From positions 6,412,501 through 6,476,500 of the forward strand of contig JBBBDQ010000750.1 in NCBI GenBank assembly GCA_037127315.1: a stretch of 64,000 bases of DNA. Direction: 5' to 3'. Numbering within the stretch: the stretch's first letter is position 1; each line of letters opens with the position of its first letter. The DNA comes from Ascarosepion bandense. Its lineage: Eukaryota > Mollusca > Cephalopoda > Sepiida > Sepiidae. Below, one piece after another: positions 10,555 to 20,754 of the stretch. The position numbers were made by a program, and so were the translations under genes. The notes beneath the pieces were generated by a model, which was not told the origin of the DNA, did no database searches, and worked only from the letters and a program-made list of their open reading frames with translations.

Positions 10555-11550
10555 TTTTTTTTTAATCGTATCACCCCGAGCAAGGCGGTAACGCCACTGA
10601 TGTGCAGGGGGCTACGTAATAGTGAAAAGATTAGAAAAGAGAAAGCCGGAAACCACATCCTAAACAGGGAACAAGGGATGAGCCTCTTAACCTGTTCAAT
10701 AGACGTGGGTGGAGTGTGAACCGGGCGATAGATAGATCTATCTACTCCAATTGAAAAAAAAAAACAAAGTGAGAAGATTGGTAAAGAGAAAGCCGGAAAC
10801 CACATCCTAAACAGGGAACAAGGGATGAGCCTCTTAACCTGTTCAATAGACGTGGGTGGAGTATGAACCGGGCGATAGATAGATCTATCTACTCCAATTG
10901 AAAAAAAAAAAAACAAAGTGAGAAGATTGGTAAAGAGAAAGCCGGAAACCACATCCTAAACAGGGAACAAGGGATGAGCCTCTTAACCTGTTCAATAGAC
11001 GTGGGTGGAGTGTGAACCGGGCGATAGATAGATCTATCTACTCCAATTGAAAAAAAAAAAAACAAAGTGAGAAGATTGGTAAAGAGAAAGCCGGAAACCA
11101 CATCCTAAACAGGGAACAACGGATGAGCCTCTTAACTTGTTCAATAGACGTGGGTGGAGTGTGAACCGGGCGATAGATAGATCTATCTACTCCAATTGAA
11201 AAAAAAAAAAACAAAGTGAGAAGATTGGTAAAGAGAAAGCCGGAAACCACATCCTAAACAGGGAACAAGGGATGAGCCTCTTAACCTGTTCAATAGACGT
11301 GGGTGGAGTGTGAACCGGGCGATAGATAGATCTATCTACTCCAATTGAAAAAAAAAAAACAAAGTGAGAAGATTGGTAAAGAGAAAGCCGGAAACCACAT
11401 CCTAAACAGGGAACAAGGGATGAGCCTCTTAACCTGTTCAATAGACGTGGGTGGAGTGTGAACCGGGCGATAGATAGATCTATCTACTCCAATTGAAAAA
11501 AAAAAAAAAAAGTAACCATAGTGAGAAGATTGGAAAAGAGAAAAGCCGGA
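10555..11550 (-). repeat. Six-unit 149-bp tandem array joined to a LINE-A 3' tail
   Basis: On the - strand, six near-identical units of about 149 bp (unit starts at roughly 11485, 11338, 11188, 11039, 10890 and 10741) each contain a 'tagatagatctatcta' palindrome, 'ccacgtctattgaacagg', 'gtttccggctttctctt' and a T-tract. The last unit runs into the LINE-A terminal hairpin and A-tail (poly(T) on the + strand at 10553). Units differ by single bases and T-tract length. The apparent proteins across it are repeat translations. Confidence 0.85.
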
Positions 11551-11556
11551 AACCAC

Positions 11557-12204
11557 ATAATGCAGTCCTCTTGTGCAATATCTTTTGTTTCTCTAAGTAG
11601 CTTCTTCACCTTTACTACTTCTGTTTGTCATTGTGTTTCCTATTCTAATGTAGCCGTAGGGGTTGGTTAATGTTTCTTGGTTCGGCCTTGTGTCAGGCTT
11701 AACCGAACTCTCGACAGCTTACAAGTTTTATGCACAGTTATAATCATTGTCGGAATTATCAGAAGGTTTTCATCCTTATCAGAAGGTTGGTTGTCAGTTG
11801 GAATATGTGGATTAGTGTAGAAGAGTGGAATAATAAAATATACATTTTGAATGTTAAAATAGAAATTTATTAAAAGGAGGAATAACATAAGTTGTCGAAG
11901 TTAATGTTCAATTAGAAACATTATTAAGAAGTTAAGGGTAGAGTTCGTGTTCAATGATAAAGTTGAGTTAAGGGTATCAAGATACGTAGAAAATGTTCAT
12001 AGTAGGAATTGTTGAAAGAGATACAGAAGAAAGAGAACAATGTGCGACCTGATCTTATCTCCGGGTCGATTTGAAGTTGGTTACATTTTAGTTGTTTTAT
12101 CTCGCGGCTCCCATCTCTGACTCTCTGACTGACGTTGATGAAGTCCTTTTATTGTAATCTAGATTTTTCACGCTTACACGCGAAGTCCTTTTTGATCTTG
12201 CAAG
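11557..12204. other. Unassigned sequence upstream of the gag remnant
   Basis: Contains 'ttggttcggccttgtgtcag' and AT-rich sequence. It could be the 5' part of the gypsy-like element that follows, but no LTR boundary is visible to me. Confidence 0.3.
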
Positions 12205-12743
12205 TTGCTCCCATTCATCAAAAATCATTTTAACACCTACTTGCGAATTCTGGTTTCGACGTTTTCTTTAAGCAGATGGTCGATCCTTTTTCTATTAGGG
12301 AAAACCAGGATTTCACACGTCATTGTGAATTTTTGTAAAAGTGCAGAAGGTGGATTTTACGCCATCGCCATTACTGAAACTACCACTGCACTAGTGAACA
12401 AAGTCTCGTATGAACAGCAACGGCCACGCAACGCTCACCAGCAAAACAGGTGCAGAAATTGCAATGGGAAATACCCACATGAATGGGGACCAACGCCTTG
12501 CCCTGCATTCCACAACCAATGCACCTATTGCCGGGGATGGCGGCATTTTATCTCTGTCTGTTTCAGAAAACTAAATGATGAAGACAGACAACGGAGAACA
12601 AATCGTCCCCCACGCCCACAAAACCAAACCCGTCGACGACCGGTGAACTGCATCGAGGATCATCAACGGGACTCAACCAGCGGCAGTGACACGGAATATG
12701 TATTCCATACAGGTAAGATGAAAAACCTTCCCTGCTTCAATTC
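12205..12743 (+). pseudogene. Ty3/gypsy-type gag fragment with zinc knuckle
   Basis: A 182-codon open frame; only the middle looks coding. Residues 83-119 hold two Cys clusters, the second a clear CX2CX4HX4C zinc knuckle (C106, C109, H114, C119) of retroelement nucleocapsid type. An Arg/Pro/Gln-rich basic stretch and NCIEDH, typical of the gag-protease border, follow. The frame then runs into the LINE-A tandem unit at 12744, which truncates it. No protease, RT or integrase follows, so this is a dead fragment. Confidence 0.6.
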
Positions 12744-13090
12744 GAGTAGATAGATCTATCTATCGCCCGGTTCACACTCCACCCACGTCTATTGAACAGG
12801 TTAAGAGGCTCATCCCTTGTTCCCTGTTTAGGATGAGGTTTCCGGCTTTTCTCTTTTCCAATCTTCTCACTTTGGTTTCTTTTTTTTTTTTTTTTTCAAT
12901 TGGAGTAGATAGATCTATCTATCACCCGGTTCACACTCCACCAACGTCTATTGAACAGGTTAAGAGGCTCATCCTTTGTTCCCTGTTTAGGATGTGGTTT
13001 CCGGCTTTCTCTTTTCCAATCTTTTCACTATTACGTAGCCCCCTGCACATCAGTGCCGTTACCGCCTTGCTCGGGGTGATACGATTAAAA
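12744..13090 (+). mobile_element. LINE-A 3' end with two tandem units
   Basis: Two 149-bp-type units with the 'tagatagatctatcta' palindrome precede 'gtagccccctgcacatcag' and the A-rich tail. Same structure as 5563-5920 and opposite in orientation to 10555-11550. It interrupts the gag fragment. Confidence 0.75.
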
Positions 13091-13099
13091 ATTTAAAAA

Positions 13100-13880
13100 A
13101 TTAAAAATTTCTTATCCGCTACAATACCAGCCATTTGCTCAAATTTGTCTAATATGTTAATCGCTCTTTTTCCTTTCTTTCTATATATGTGTTACGAGGA
13201 TGCATTTATGCAAAAAAATAAATAAATAAAATTAATAAAGTCTACAAAGATTAAAATTTATAGTAAGGGATTCTACTGAGTCCTACTTGTTATTACAAAA
13301 AAGTTTTAGTTCATAGTGCAAAATAGAGAAATTAAAAATAGAACGTTTTGAAAGATTCTACATTATTCCAGTAGCTTCTAAATGACTTTAGAAATATGTA
13401 AATTAGGTGTTAGCCCCTATAAAAATAGGTTTGGGGGAGAGAGTAGTTAGTTGTTAAATAGACAGACATATTTTTGGCCCGGCTATATGGCCGGGAATAC
13501 CCACATTAAAATGACCATGTGTCACATCCGGCCTTGCGTGGGAAGGCTAGTAAATACAGTTGTTAAAAAGAATTTGCTGATATTATCAACGCCGATTCAG
13601 GATTTGTATATCCAACCGAAAGAATCTTTAGTTGCCGACCAACTAAAACCTGAAAGAGAACCTCATGGAACTAAATGGGTAAATAGATTTTTTGACTCTT
13701 TCATTGACCAAACTAATAATTATTCTTTATATACACATTTGAGGATTTCTAAAAAGTATAGCACCTAAACAACTTCGCTAGCTTAACTAGGTAAAGATAC
13801 TTGACACCTTCCTTCCCCTTCGCAACACTTACCCGTCACTCTGCCAGTAGTAAACTCTATGTTTTCTATTTGAATGCAAA
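13100..13880. other. Unassigned sequence
   Basis: Has a 105-codon open frame at 13451-13768 that I do not recognise, preceded by 'ccctataaaaatagg' (TATA-like). Possible retroelement fragment, but no diagnostic motif is seen. Confidence 0.3.
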
Positions 13881-13889
13881 AACTGTATA

Positions 13890-14193
13890 TCCAAACTTAT
13901 TTACAAATGGAACTTTGTCTGTGTGTGTGTGTGTGTTACCTATAGACTCCGAAACGGCTGAACCGATTTTCTTGAAAATTTACACAGTTATACTATAAGC
14001 GTCTGCGAGTGTTCTTAGCTAGATTTTGTGTCGAGGTACCCCCGATAAATATCGAAAATTGATAATCGAAAAAATCGGGTTATAGAAGGAGTGGTCCGAT
14101 TTTAATCAAAATTGATACACTCATAGACAAAGACATAAGAAACGATATTCAGAAGTTTCAAGGTTGCAGTTCTTACAATAGTGCAGAAAATCG

Positions 14194-14245
<52 letters not shown>

Positions 14246-14438
14246 GCAAGATATTTGTGTGTGTGCGTGTGTGTGTGTCGGTTTATCTGTCTGTATGTCC
14301 TTTATACAAATCCACAATTTTTATCCGATCCTCACCAAACTTCACACAAATATTCTTTAGGCTGAGTCTGAGCTCCAAAACCATGGATTAGTTTTAAAGC
14401 TTTCATTACACCCGAGCAACGCCGGGTTATACTGCTAG
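13890..14438 (+). mobile_element. Non-autonomous Helitron, copy 1
   Basis: Starts 5'-TC ('tccaaacttatt') after an A. It ends in CTAG before a T, with a short GC hairpin ('cccgagcaacgccggg') about 8 bases upstream. Insertion between A and T, 5' TC, 3' hairpin and CTRR are the Helitron hallmarks. Internal landmarks are (GT)n, 'ccgaaacggctgaaccgatt', and an (AT)n tract at 14196-14240. No Rep/helicase coding sequence. Confidence 0.8.
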
Positions 14439-14489
14439 TCTTTCATAATTAAAACCTCAAAAAACAAGCAAGTTAATACGGTAATTTTC

Positions 14490-14545
14490 TAAGTGCAGTT
14501 TAGTTGTGGCACAAGGCCGAAAGTGTGAAGCAACCAGTGAGTTAA
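14490..14545 (+). mobile_element. SINE family 2 body fragment
   Basis: 'cacaaggccgaaagtgtg' and 'ctaagtgcagtttagttgtg' match the reverse complement of the body at 22195-22255 and that at 2572-2612. Confidence 0.5.
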
Positions 14546-14637
14546 TATGTGTTCAGTTTTATTTCGATTTATTTCTCAACGTTTGTTGACGATTTAATTA
14601 TCTTATACACCAAAAGTCATTATCATGTTTTCATACA

Positions 14638-15090
14638 GCTTCTTCTTCTTCTTCTTCTTCTTCTTCTTCTTCTTTGTACTTTGTGCTTTCAGGACGTAGG
14701 CGATCATAGCCTTCCACGTTTCCCTATTCCTGGTTGCTCTTAGCACGCTTTCTCCTGTTACACTACTCAACCCCCGTTTTGTCATCCACCCGCTCAGGTC
14801 AGTCAATTATGTTACACGCTGTTTTCCGCTGTCTCTCCTTACGTCTATTTAGCTTGTTAGTATCAGGTTCTCCGAGCTCTCCTTTCTCATTGCATGTCCC
14901 AGGAACTTTAGCTGTTTCTTCCTGATGCTCAGTATTAATTTCCTTTTCGTTTCCATCCTTTCCAAAATTTAATCATTGCTCACGTGCTCGATCCATGATA
15001 TCCGCAGCAACCTCCTGTAGAACCACACTTCAGTTGCTTCAAGTTTTTCTTTCATCTTCGATGATATTGTCCAGCATTCACTGCCACGGC
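14638..15090 (-). mobile_element. LINE-B 3' fragment with (GAA)n tail
   Basis: On the - strand it encodes the end of a non-LTR endonuclease/RT polyprotein (ETWKAMIAYVLKAQST) and then enters a (GAA)n tract (TTC on +, 14640-14673) that serves as its 3' microsatellite tail. The 15000-15080 block repeats at 15600-15690, showing two adjacent copies. Frame-broken. Confidence 0.7.
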
Positions 15091-15888
15091 TTACGGATCA
15101 CAAAAATACACAAAAGGTCCAATTTTTTCTTAAGTTTTGTTCATTTATTTTTTAATCTAAAATCAGGTGCATCTTATACATGAAAATAATTTTTTTCCAT
15201 AAATTTCTCCATTATTTTCTAAAAAACTGCATCTTACTTCCTAGCAATGTATCTTCTTCTATGTTCCGTGTCCCTTAAGGACAGGCGTTCATGGTTTTCC
15301 ACATCTCTCTATCCTTTGTAGATCTAAACACTCCTTCACCTGTTATCTCGCTCAAAACGCCGCCCCCATTCATGAACTCAAGTCCCTCGAGCATGTCACG
15401 CGTTGCTTTACCTTTTCTCTTCTTCCCTCTATCCGCCATGTGAGCATCCAATTCTCCAAGCCCTCTTTCCTCACCACATGTCCCAGAAACTTCAGTTGCT
15501 TTTTCCTGATATTAAATATGCTTCCTTTTCGTGTTCATCCTCTCCAATACATATCCAATGCCTCTCCAAAACCTCGTCGTTGCTCACTTGCTTTGTTCGG
15601 GGTATCCTCAGTATCTTTCTGTAGAACCACATTTCGGTTGCTTCAAGTTCTTTCCTTCACCTCTGATGAGATTCTCCAGCATTCGCTGCTATATTGAAGA
15701 ACAGACTTTACATAACATTCCAGTACTCTCTTTGATTCCAGCGAAATATTTCTGTCTCTCAGTATGCTATTCAGTTTCTGCGATGCTTCCTTGGTCATAC
15801 CCGTACGCCTTCGGGTCTCGATGTCGTACTTTCCGTCCTCTGTTAGAACACTTCTCAGGCATTTAAATTTCTTCACCTGCTTAGTTTT

Positions 15889-16461
15889 GGGGCAAATTTT
15901 TGATTTGTTCCTCGAAGATCTTTACCCCGTCAAATATTTCCAAAACATCCTTATTTTCGTGCAAATGTATATGCTGAACTCAAATCGATAACTGTTTATT
16001 GAAGAAACCTACCTTTTTCCATGTTATCGACCAGAAAAAAAATCAGACTATATCTCACCCCTTACCACCGTTCTCATATCTAATTTACCGCTGAATGACT
16101 TAAGGCGTAGAAAAGTTTTTTCGGCCAATTTACTTCCTTTGAGCAATTACTTCGCGATTTGTTTGGTTTCGGAACTCAATTTCCGCGTAGTAATTGCGTA
16201 GAAGTAAAAAGGCCGAAAAATCAGAAAACTACGCGTGAAGTCATTCTACAGTGAATAACATTTTTGAAGCGTGGTTACGGGGTGAGATTAACAGCGACAA
16301 GAAGTTCGATATTTTTCTGGTCGTTAACTTTAAAAAAGGTAGGTTTCGTCAATAAACAATTATCGATCTGAGTTCAGCATTTACATTTGCACGGAAATAA
16401 GGATGTTTTGGAAAGGTTTGAAGGGGTAAAGGCCTTCGGGGAACAAATCAAAAATTTACCC
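15889..16461. mobile_element. 573-bp foldback/MITE nested in LINE-B
   Basis: Long inverted repeats: 15889-16020 ('gcaaatttttgatttgttcc', 'tttccaaaacatcc', 'aagaaacctacctttt') match the reverse complement of 16328-16461. It lies exactly between two parts of the LINE-B coding sequence, with 'tttg'-type flanks on both sides. The centre is non-coding and has further inverted segments ('tcggccaatttact'). Confidence 0.8.
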
Positions 16462-16487
16462 ATTTTTGTATCCCCTACTTGAATTTG

Positions 16488-16796
16488 GGATGTGCGTTGT
16501 GGTACAGTGGATATCGGCTCGTAACGAGTAAACCGGGGAGCCGAGTTCGAATTCCAGTTGAATCCATTGTATTCACTTACGCGCAAATACCCTTGGGAAA
16601 GGTATTAATCCGTCTCTTCCTTCCAGTTATGGGTTAAATAGCAGGACAGATTGGGTTCTATAGCCTTGGTCGGCAACCAGTCTACCGCAGAAAGCAATGG
16701 CAACCTACTGCGGGATAATCTTCTGCCCAGTCAGTCATGTCTCTTGCGAGACATGATCGCCCAAGCATGTATCATGTATGGCACTTAACTGACTTG
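16488..16796 (+). mobile_element. SINE family 1, full length, inserted in LINE-B
   Basis: Complete family-1 SINE flanked by a 9-bp near-identical direct repeat ('cttgaattt' before, 'cttggattt' after), a target-site duplication. LINE-B coding sequence resumes on either side. Confidence 0.85.
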
Positions 16797-17454
16797 GATT
16801 TGGCATTTTGGGCTACTCTTTTACTGGTTACCATACATTCAGTTTTCTTGTAGTTTATATGTAGTCCTTTCTTTTCACTTTCTGTAACTACTTCATCAGT
16901 GTACTTTCCTTTCTGTGTTTGCTATCAGCACTGTATCATCTTATATTGTTCAGATTGTGACCACAAATGACGAATCCTGGCAGGACTTCTAGCGTTCTAA
17001 GAATTGTTTCGCTGTCTAGGTTGAAAAGATCTGGTGAAAAGACACATCCTTGTCTTATACTCCTTTCTATCTTTGAATATCTGCTGAACTCGTTTCCTGT
17101 TCGTATGCAGACAGTTTGTTGCCAATACAGGTTCCTGATTACTCTAATGTATTTCCTGAATATATCGAGTTTGCCGGTCGTCTCCATCAGGTATTTGTAG
17201 CGAACTTTGTCAAATGTCCTTGCGTAGTACGAAACACAGGTACAAGGACTTTTGTATTTGTATTGCCACTTCTGACAACATTTTAAGCATAAATCTCGCG
17301 TTCCTTGTTCCAGTGTCTTTGACAAAACCGCACTGTTTTTGTCCTATTTCTGGTCTGATTCTGCTGTGCGCTCTATTCATCAGAATTCGGTTGATGAGTT
17401 TTGTTACATTACTCATTAAGCTGATGTATACGCAAAAGATTACGAAAATCACCG

Positions 17455-17920
17455 AATTGATTTACGGGGTGCGATGGGTAAATTATCGACATTGTATATT
17501 TTTAGTTTTGCGCATGCGTGTTGTTTGTTTTTTTATTTTGTCGACTGCACATTATAGTAGGGTCAGTTGGGCACCATCTTTGAGAAAAAGGGCATCACTA
17601 CGCAATTCACTACGCCAGAAATTTGGAAACGGCATGCTGTACTGCTTGGCATTCACTCCAATACGAACATTTCATGGTGTTTGTGTGTCAATCTGAGAAC
17701 AGTGCTGAGGATTCGGAAAGAATTGGATGAATGTAATGGTCATTACGTAGATACGACAGCTCAGAAAACTCATTCTGATCGTTCTAAGAAAGGTACTCCC
17801 GAATTAGTTGGTAAGGGGCTCAAACTCAACACGGAGGCCTACATCCAGTGCCTTGAGAAGGTAGTGCTCTGCACTAGCTCAAAAATGGTCGCTGCTGGAA
17901 GACTCTATGTCTAGTAATAG
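17455..17920 (+). pseudogene. Internally deleted Tc1-like transposase
   Basis: The 115-codon frame from 17567 opens with a helix-turn-helix-like N terminus typical of a Tc1-like transposase (ITTQFTTPEIWKRHAVLLGI, TVLRIRKELDE). It then jumps directly to a piece from near the catalytic core (LKLNTEAYIQCLEKVV), so the DDE residues in between are absent. 17470-17510 ('ggggtgcgatgggtaa') may be its left terminal repeat. No right end was found. Confidence 0.65.
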
Positions 17921-17924
17921 GACT

Positions 17925-18135
17925 CCGCACTGACCAGCTAGCTTTGTACCCAGTTACCGCGTAGGCGAGGGCTGGGTAATCGTTCGCGCCCAGGGTCCCC
18001 ACTTTAAAAATTCCGACCTTTTGTCACATCTCGCCTCGGTGGGAAAGGATGGATAAATAACACTCCCGCAGCCCGTCGGAAAGGATCTAAGTATAGTATC
18101 CTCTCAGATGCTCACTTCCTGCTCGCAATTTTATT
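17925..18135 (+). repeat. Repeat family D unit with U2-like 3' segment, copy 1
   Basis: Blocks in order: 'gaccagctagctttgtaccc', 'gcgcccagggtccccac', 'cacatctcgcctcggtggg', then a diverged U2-like segment at 18082-18120 ('ggatctaagtatagtatc'). Confidence 0.6.
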
Positions 18136-18238
18136 TTGAATTATTTTCATGAGACAAAATACATTTGATTTTTTTTCAAAAAAGAATGTGAATTTTTAAA
18201 ATGTATTTTGTTTCATGAAAATAATTCAAAATAAATTT
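18128..18238. repeat. 39-bp-arm palindrome
   Basis: 18128-18166 and 18200-18238 are near-perfect reverse complements ('gaattattttcatgagac' against 'tttcatgaaaataattc') around a 33-base AT spacer. MITE-like or hairpin-forming; no TIR family recognised. Confidence 0.8.
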
Positions 18239-18400
18239 TTTCAAAATTTTCTTTTAATTTCATGTTTAATGCCATCTACAAATATTCTATCCAGTGTTGA
18301 TCATTATGCAGTCAATGTTTATCACTTGTTAAAGACAATCTATCCGTACCATACAAAACGCAATATCTGCAAAATATATTTAAATTATTTTCTTTTTAAA

Positions 18401-18436
18401 TTAATAGAGACAATCTTATTGTCTCTATTAATTGAG
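18401..18436. repeat. Perfect 16-bp-arm hairpin
   Basis: The left arm 'aattaatagagacaat' is followed, after a 3-base loop 'ctt', by its exact complement. Confidence 0.85.
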
Positions 18437-18439
18437 AAC

Positions 18440-19035
18440 TCACTTAGCACAATATGAACATTTGAGAAGTCCTGGAGCATTAGGATGATTGTCATTATCA
18501 ATCTTTCACTGAATTCCCATAGGAAAAAAAAAACTATAAATTTGGCAGGGTCATATCTTTTAAAGTAGACTTGAAACCTTCACAAAATTCTTTGGAGAAC
18601 TTAAGCATTCATAGTAGATGTTAGGAAAAAAATATTATGAAAATTGAAGAGGACACATTTTCTACAGACTGGCCGGAATCTACATAGGTAAAAAATTGAT
18701 GATTTGGGTGAGCAAAATTATATTTTCTATCAGGTATAGGGTTAAAATAATTAAATATTTGGATTCTGCAGTCCTTATTTTTCCTTCCTACCAAATTTCA
18801 GAAATATTAAAAATGTGGAAGTATTTGTTTTTTTTAAGACGCTGTGATTCTGTGACGTTTAGAAGCAAAATATGAAAATTTTACACCCGCCTAAAATCAG
18901 AACGGTAAGCTCTAGCACAAAATAATTTGATGCTTCTTCCTAACTCATGAAGGGGAATATTTGTGCCAAATTTCAAGTGATTCGGTGTCGATGGGTGCAG
19001 ATTTCAACTTTTTGCTGGTGTTTTGACATGGAATG
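18440..19035. other. Unassigned AT-rich sequence
   Basis: No gene or recognisable repeat. It lies between family D units. Confidence 0.3.
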
Positions 19036-19039
19036 ACCC

Positions 19040-19760
19040 AGGCGGGAACTGTGTAATCTTTTAGCATTTCCCCGAGCGTTCGCGCCCGGGGACCCCACTT
19101 TAAAAGCCCGACCTTGTGTCACATCTCACCTCAGTGGGTCGGGGTGTAAATAACGCCCCTATGGCCCAGTGGGCATGATCAAAGTGTAGTATCTGTTCTC
19201 AGATACTCACTTCCCGTTTGCATGCAGCACTCGTCTCTTGATGGCAGGTGGTTTGGTTTAGGAAACAATGACCAGTTTGATAAGTGATGACCCGCTTTGA
19301 CAAGCAATGATCAGCTTCGACAAGCTATGATCAGCTAAGACTAGCTTTGTACACAGTTACTGCGTGAGCTGGGTTATCTTTGACCAGTTACCCGAACGTT
19401 CATGCCCAGGATTCCCACTTAAAAAAAAAAAAAATCTCGTTTCAGTAGTGGGGAGGGTAAATAAAGCCTCCTTGGCTCGGCAGGCAGGATCAAAGTGTAG
19501 TATATGTTCTCAAGTACTCGCTTCCTGCACACCGGCATGGAAGTAATGACCAGCTAAGATTAGCTTTTGACCAGCTTCGACAAGCTATGACCAGCTTTGT
19601 ACCCAGTTACATCTTTGACCAATGGCCTGAGCGTACGCGCTCAGGTTCCCCACGTTAAAAACTGACCTTGTGTCACAACTCGCTCCAGTGGGGGAGTAGG
19701 GTAAATCAAAAGTGTAGTATCTGTTCTCAGATACTCACTTTCCGTTCTCCGGACACCTTT
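19040..19760 (+). repeat. Repeat family D cluster with three U2 snRNA-like segments
   Basis: Three further units, each ending in a segment resembling the 5' domain of U2 snRNA: 19163-19212, 19470-19526 and 19700-19742. Shared core 'gtgtagtatctgttct', preceded by 'gatcaa(a)' and a GGCC-like stem. The core includes GTAGTA, the branch-point-pairing sequence of U2. In 19182-19212 the segment also folds into a 13-bp hairpin with one bulged T and loop TTCT. Between units lie 'agcttcgacaagctatgacc' minisatellite repeats. Confidence 0.6.
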
Positions 19761-20438
19761 AGCTAGGCGTACGGTTCGTTTGCGATCCCGCTACCCGCGG
19801 TTGATTCCTGGATTGCATTAAGTTTTAGTTAGCAGCCGGTCCCGCTTTAGGTTTCGGAGGTGGAACGGTTTAACCCGCTTGAAATCTCGTTACTTGCGGT
19901 CGATTCGGCAAAGGAGATCACAACTATTCATATCCAATCGCCGTGGCTTTCGCACGTGCTACCTCGCAGCGATCCCATTTAATCACAGTCGAACCCTGCG
20001 AACATGCGCCAGTCCACGGCCGCAGCGCACACGTGCTAGCTAGTACACCTCCCTGGGTGTGTACACGCGCTAGGCCGTAGCCGAACCGATCCTTCTCCTG
20101 CTACGCTCAATTGTGGCCGAGACTTGACCTCAACTTTCTCGCCTGACCAACAACAACTTCCCAGCCTGCGCCGTACATTTGACGTTTTTACCGGCCGACG
20201 ACGTTCCAGCTAGACGCTGATGACTTTCCAGCCTGTGCCGTTTCCTGTCAAACGGCGGTGACGTTCCTGATGACATTCCAGCATTCGCCGCTCATGCCAG
20301 ACGCTCAGGACTTTCCAGCCTGTGCCTTTCATACCGGACGCTGACGACATTCCTGCCGATCAACAACAACGTTCCAGCCTGAGCTGATTCTGCCAATAGC
20401 TGCCAACTTTCTCGCCTTTTCCGACTTCCTACTATTCG
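19760..20438. other. GC-rich region with imperfect ~60-bp repeats
   Basis: From about 20150, 'ttccagcct(g/c)(t/c)gcc' and '(g/a)acgctga(t/c)gac' alternate imperfectly four to six times. Base composition differs sharply from the AT-rich surroundings. No open frame or LTR boundary is recognised; it could be part of a retroelement or an untranslated leader. Confidence 0.4.
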
Positions 20439-20440
20439 CA

Positions 20441-20750
20441 GGATGTGCGTTGTGATGCAGTGGATATAGGCTCGGAACGAGAAATCGGAGAGCCGAGTTC
20501 AAATTCCAGTTGAATTCATTTCATTGACTAACGCGCAAATACCCTTGGGAAAGGTATTAACCCGTCTCTTCCTTCCAGTTATGGGTTAAATAACAGGACA
20601 GATTGGGTTCTATAGCCTTGACTGGCAACCAGTCTACCGCAGAAATCAATGGCAACCTACTGCGGAATAATCTTCTGCCCAGTCAGTCATGTCTCTTTCG
20701 AGACATGATCGCCCAAGCGTGTTTCATGTATGGCATTTAACTGACTGACT
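20441..20750 (+). mobile_element. SINE family 1, full length
   Basis: 'ggatgtgcgttgtgatgcag' head to 'ggcatttaactgactgac', all family blocks present. Confidence 0.85.
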
Positions 20751-20754
20751 ATTC

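Larger units (their letters stand above)
15250..17455 (-). mobile_element. LINE-B remnant with RT domain, interrupted twice
   Basis: Read on the - strand: 17452-17210 and 17325-16936 encode reverse-transcriptase motifs in two frames (FDKVRYKYLMET; a VIRNLYWQQTV segment; the GCVFSPDLFNL motif), then 16930-16800 the region after the active site. It continues after two insertions at 15876-15643 (VLTEDGKYDIETRRRTGMTK, SVLQYSSECWRISSE) and on to 15270. Frameshifts, stops and the insertions make it non-functional. I place it among non-LTR LINEs but do not fix the clade. Confidence 0.75.

Noticed and set aside
10555..11550. CRISPR-like regular repeat array
   Set aside because: Units are contiguous with no unique spacers, and the genome is eukaryotic.
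10527..11556. Overlapping - strand reading frames of 70-141 codons
   Set aside because: They are translations of the 149-bp tandem repeat, identical from unit to unit and ending in the T-tract; no gene.
13451..13768. 105-codon open frame
   Set aside because: No recognisable motif; lies between repeats. Kept only as unassigned sequence.
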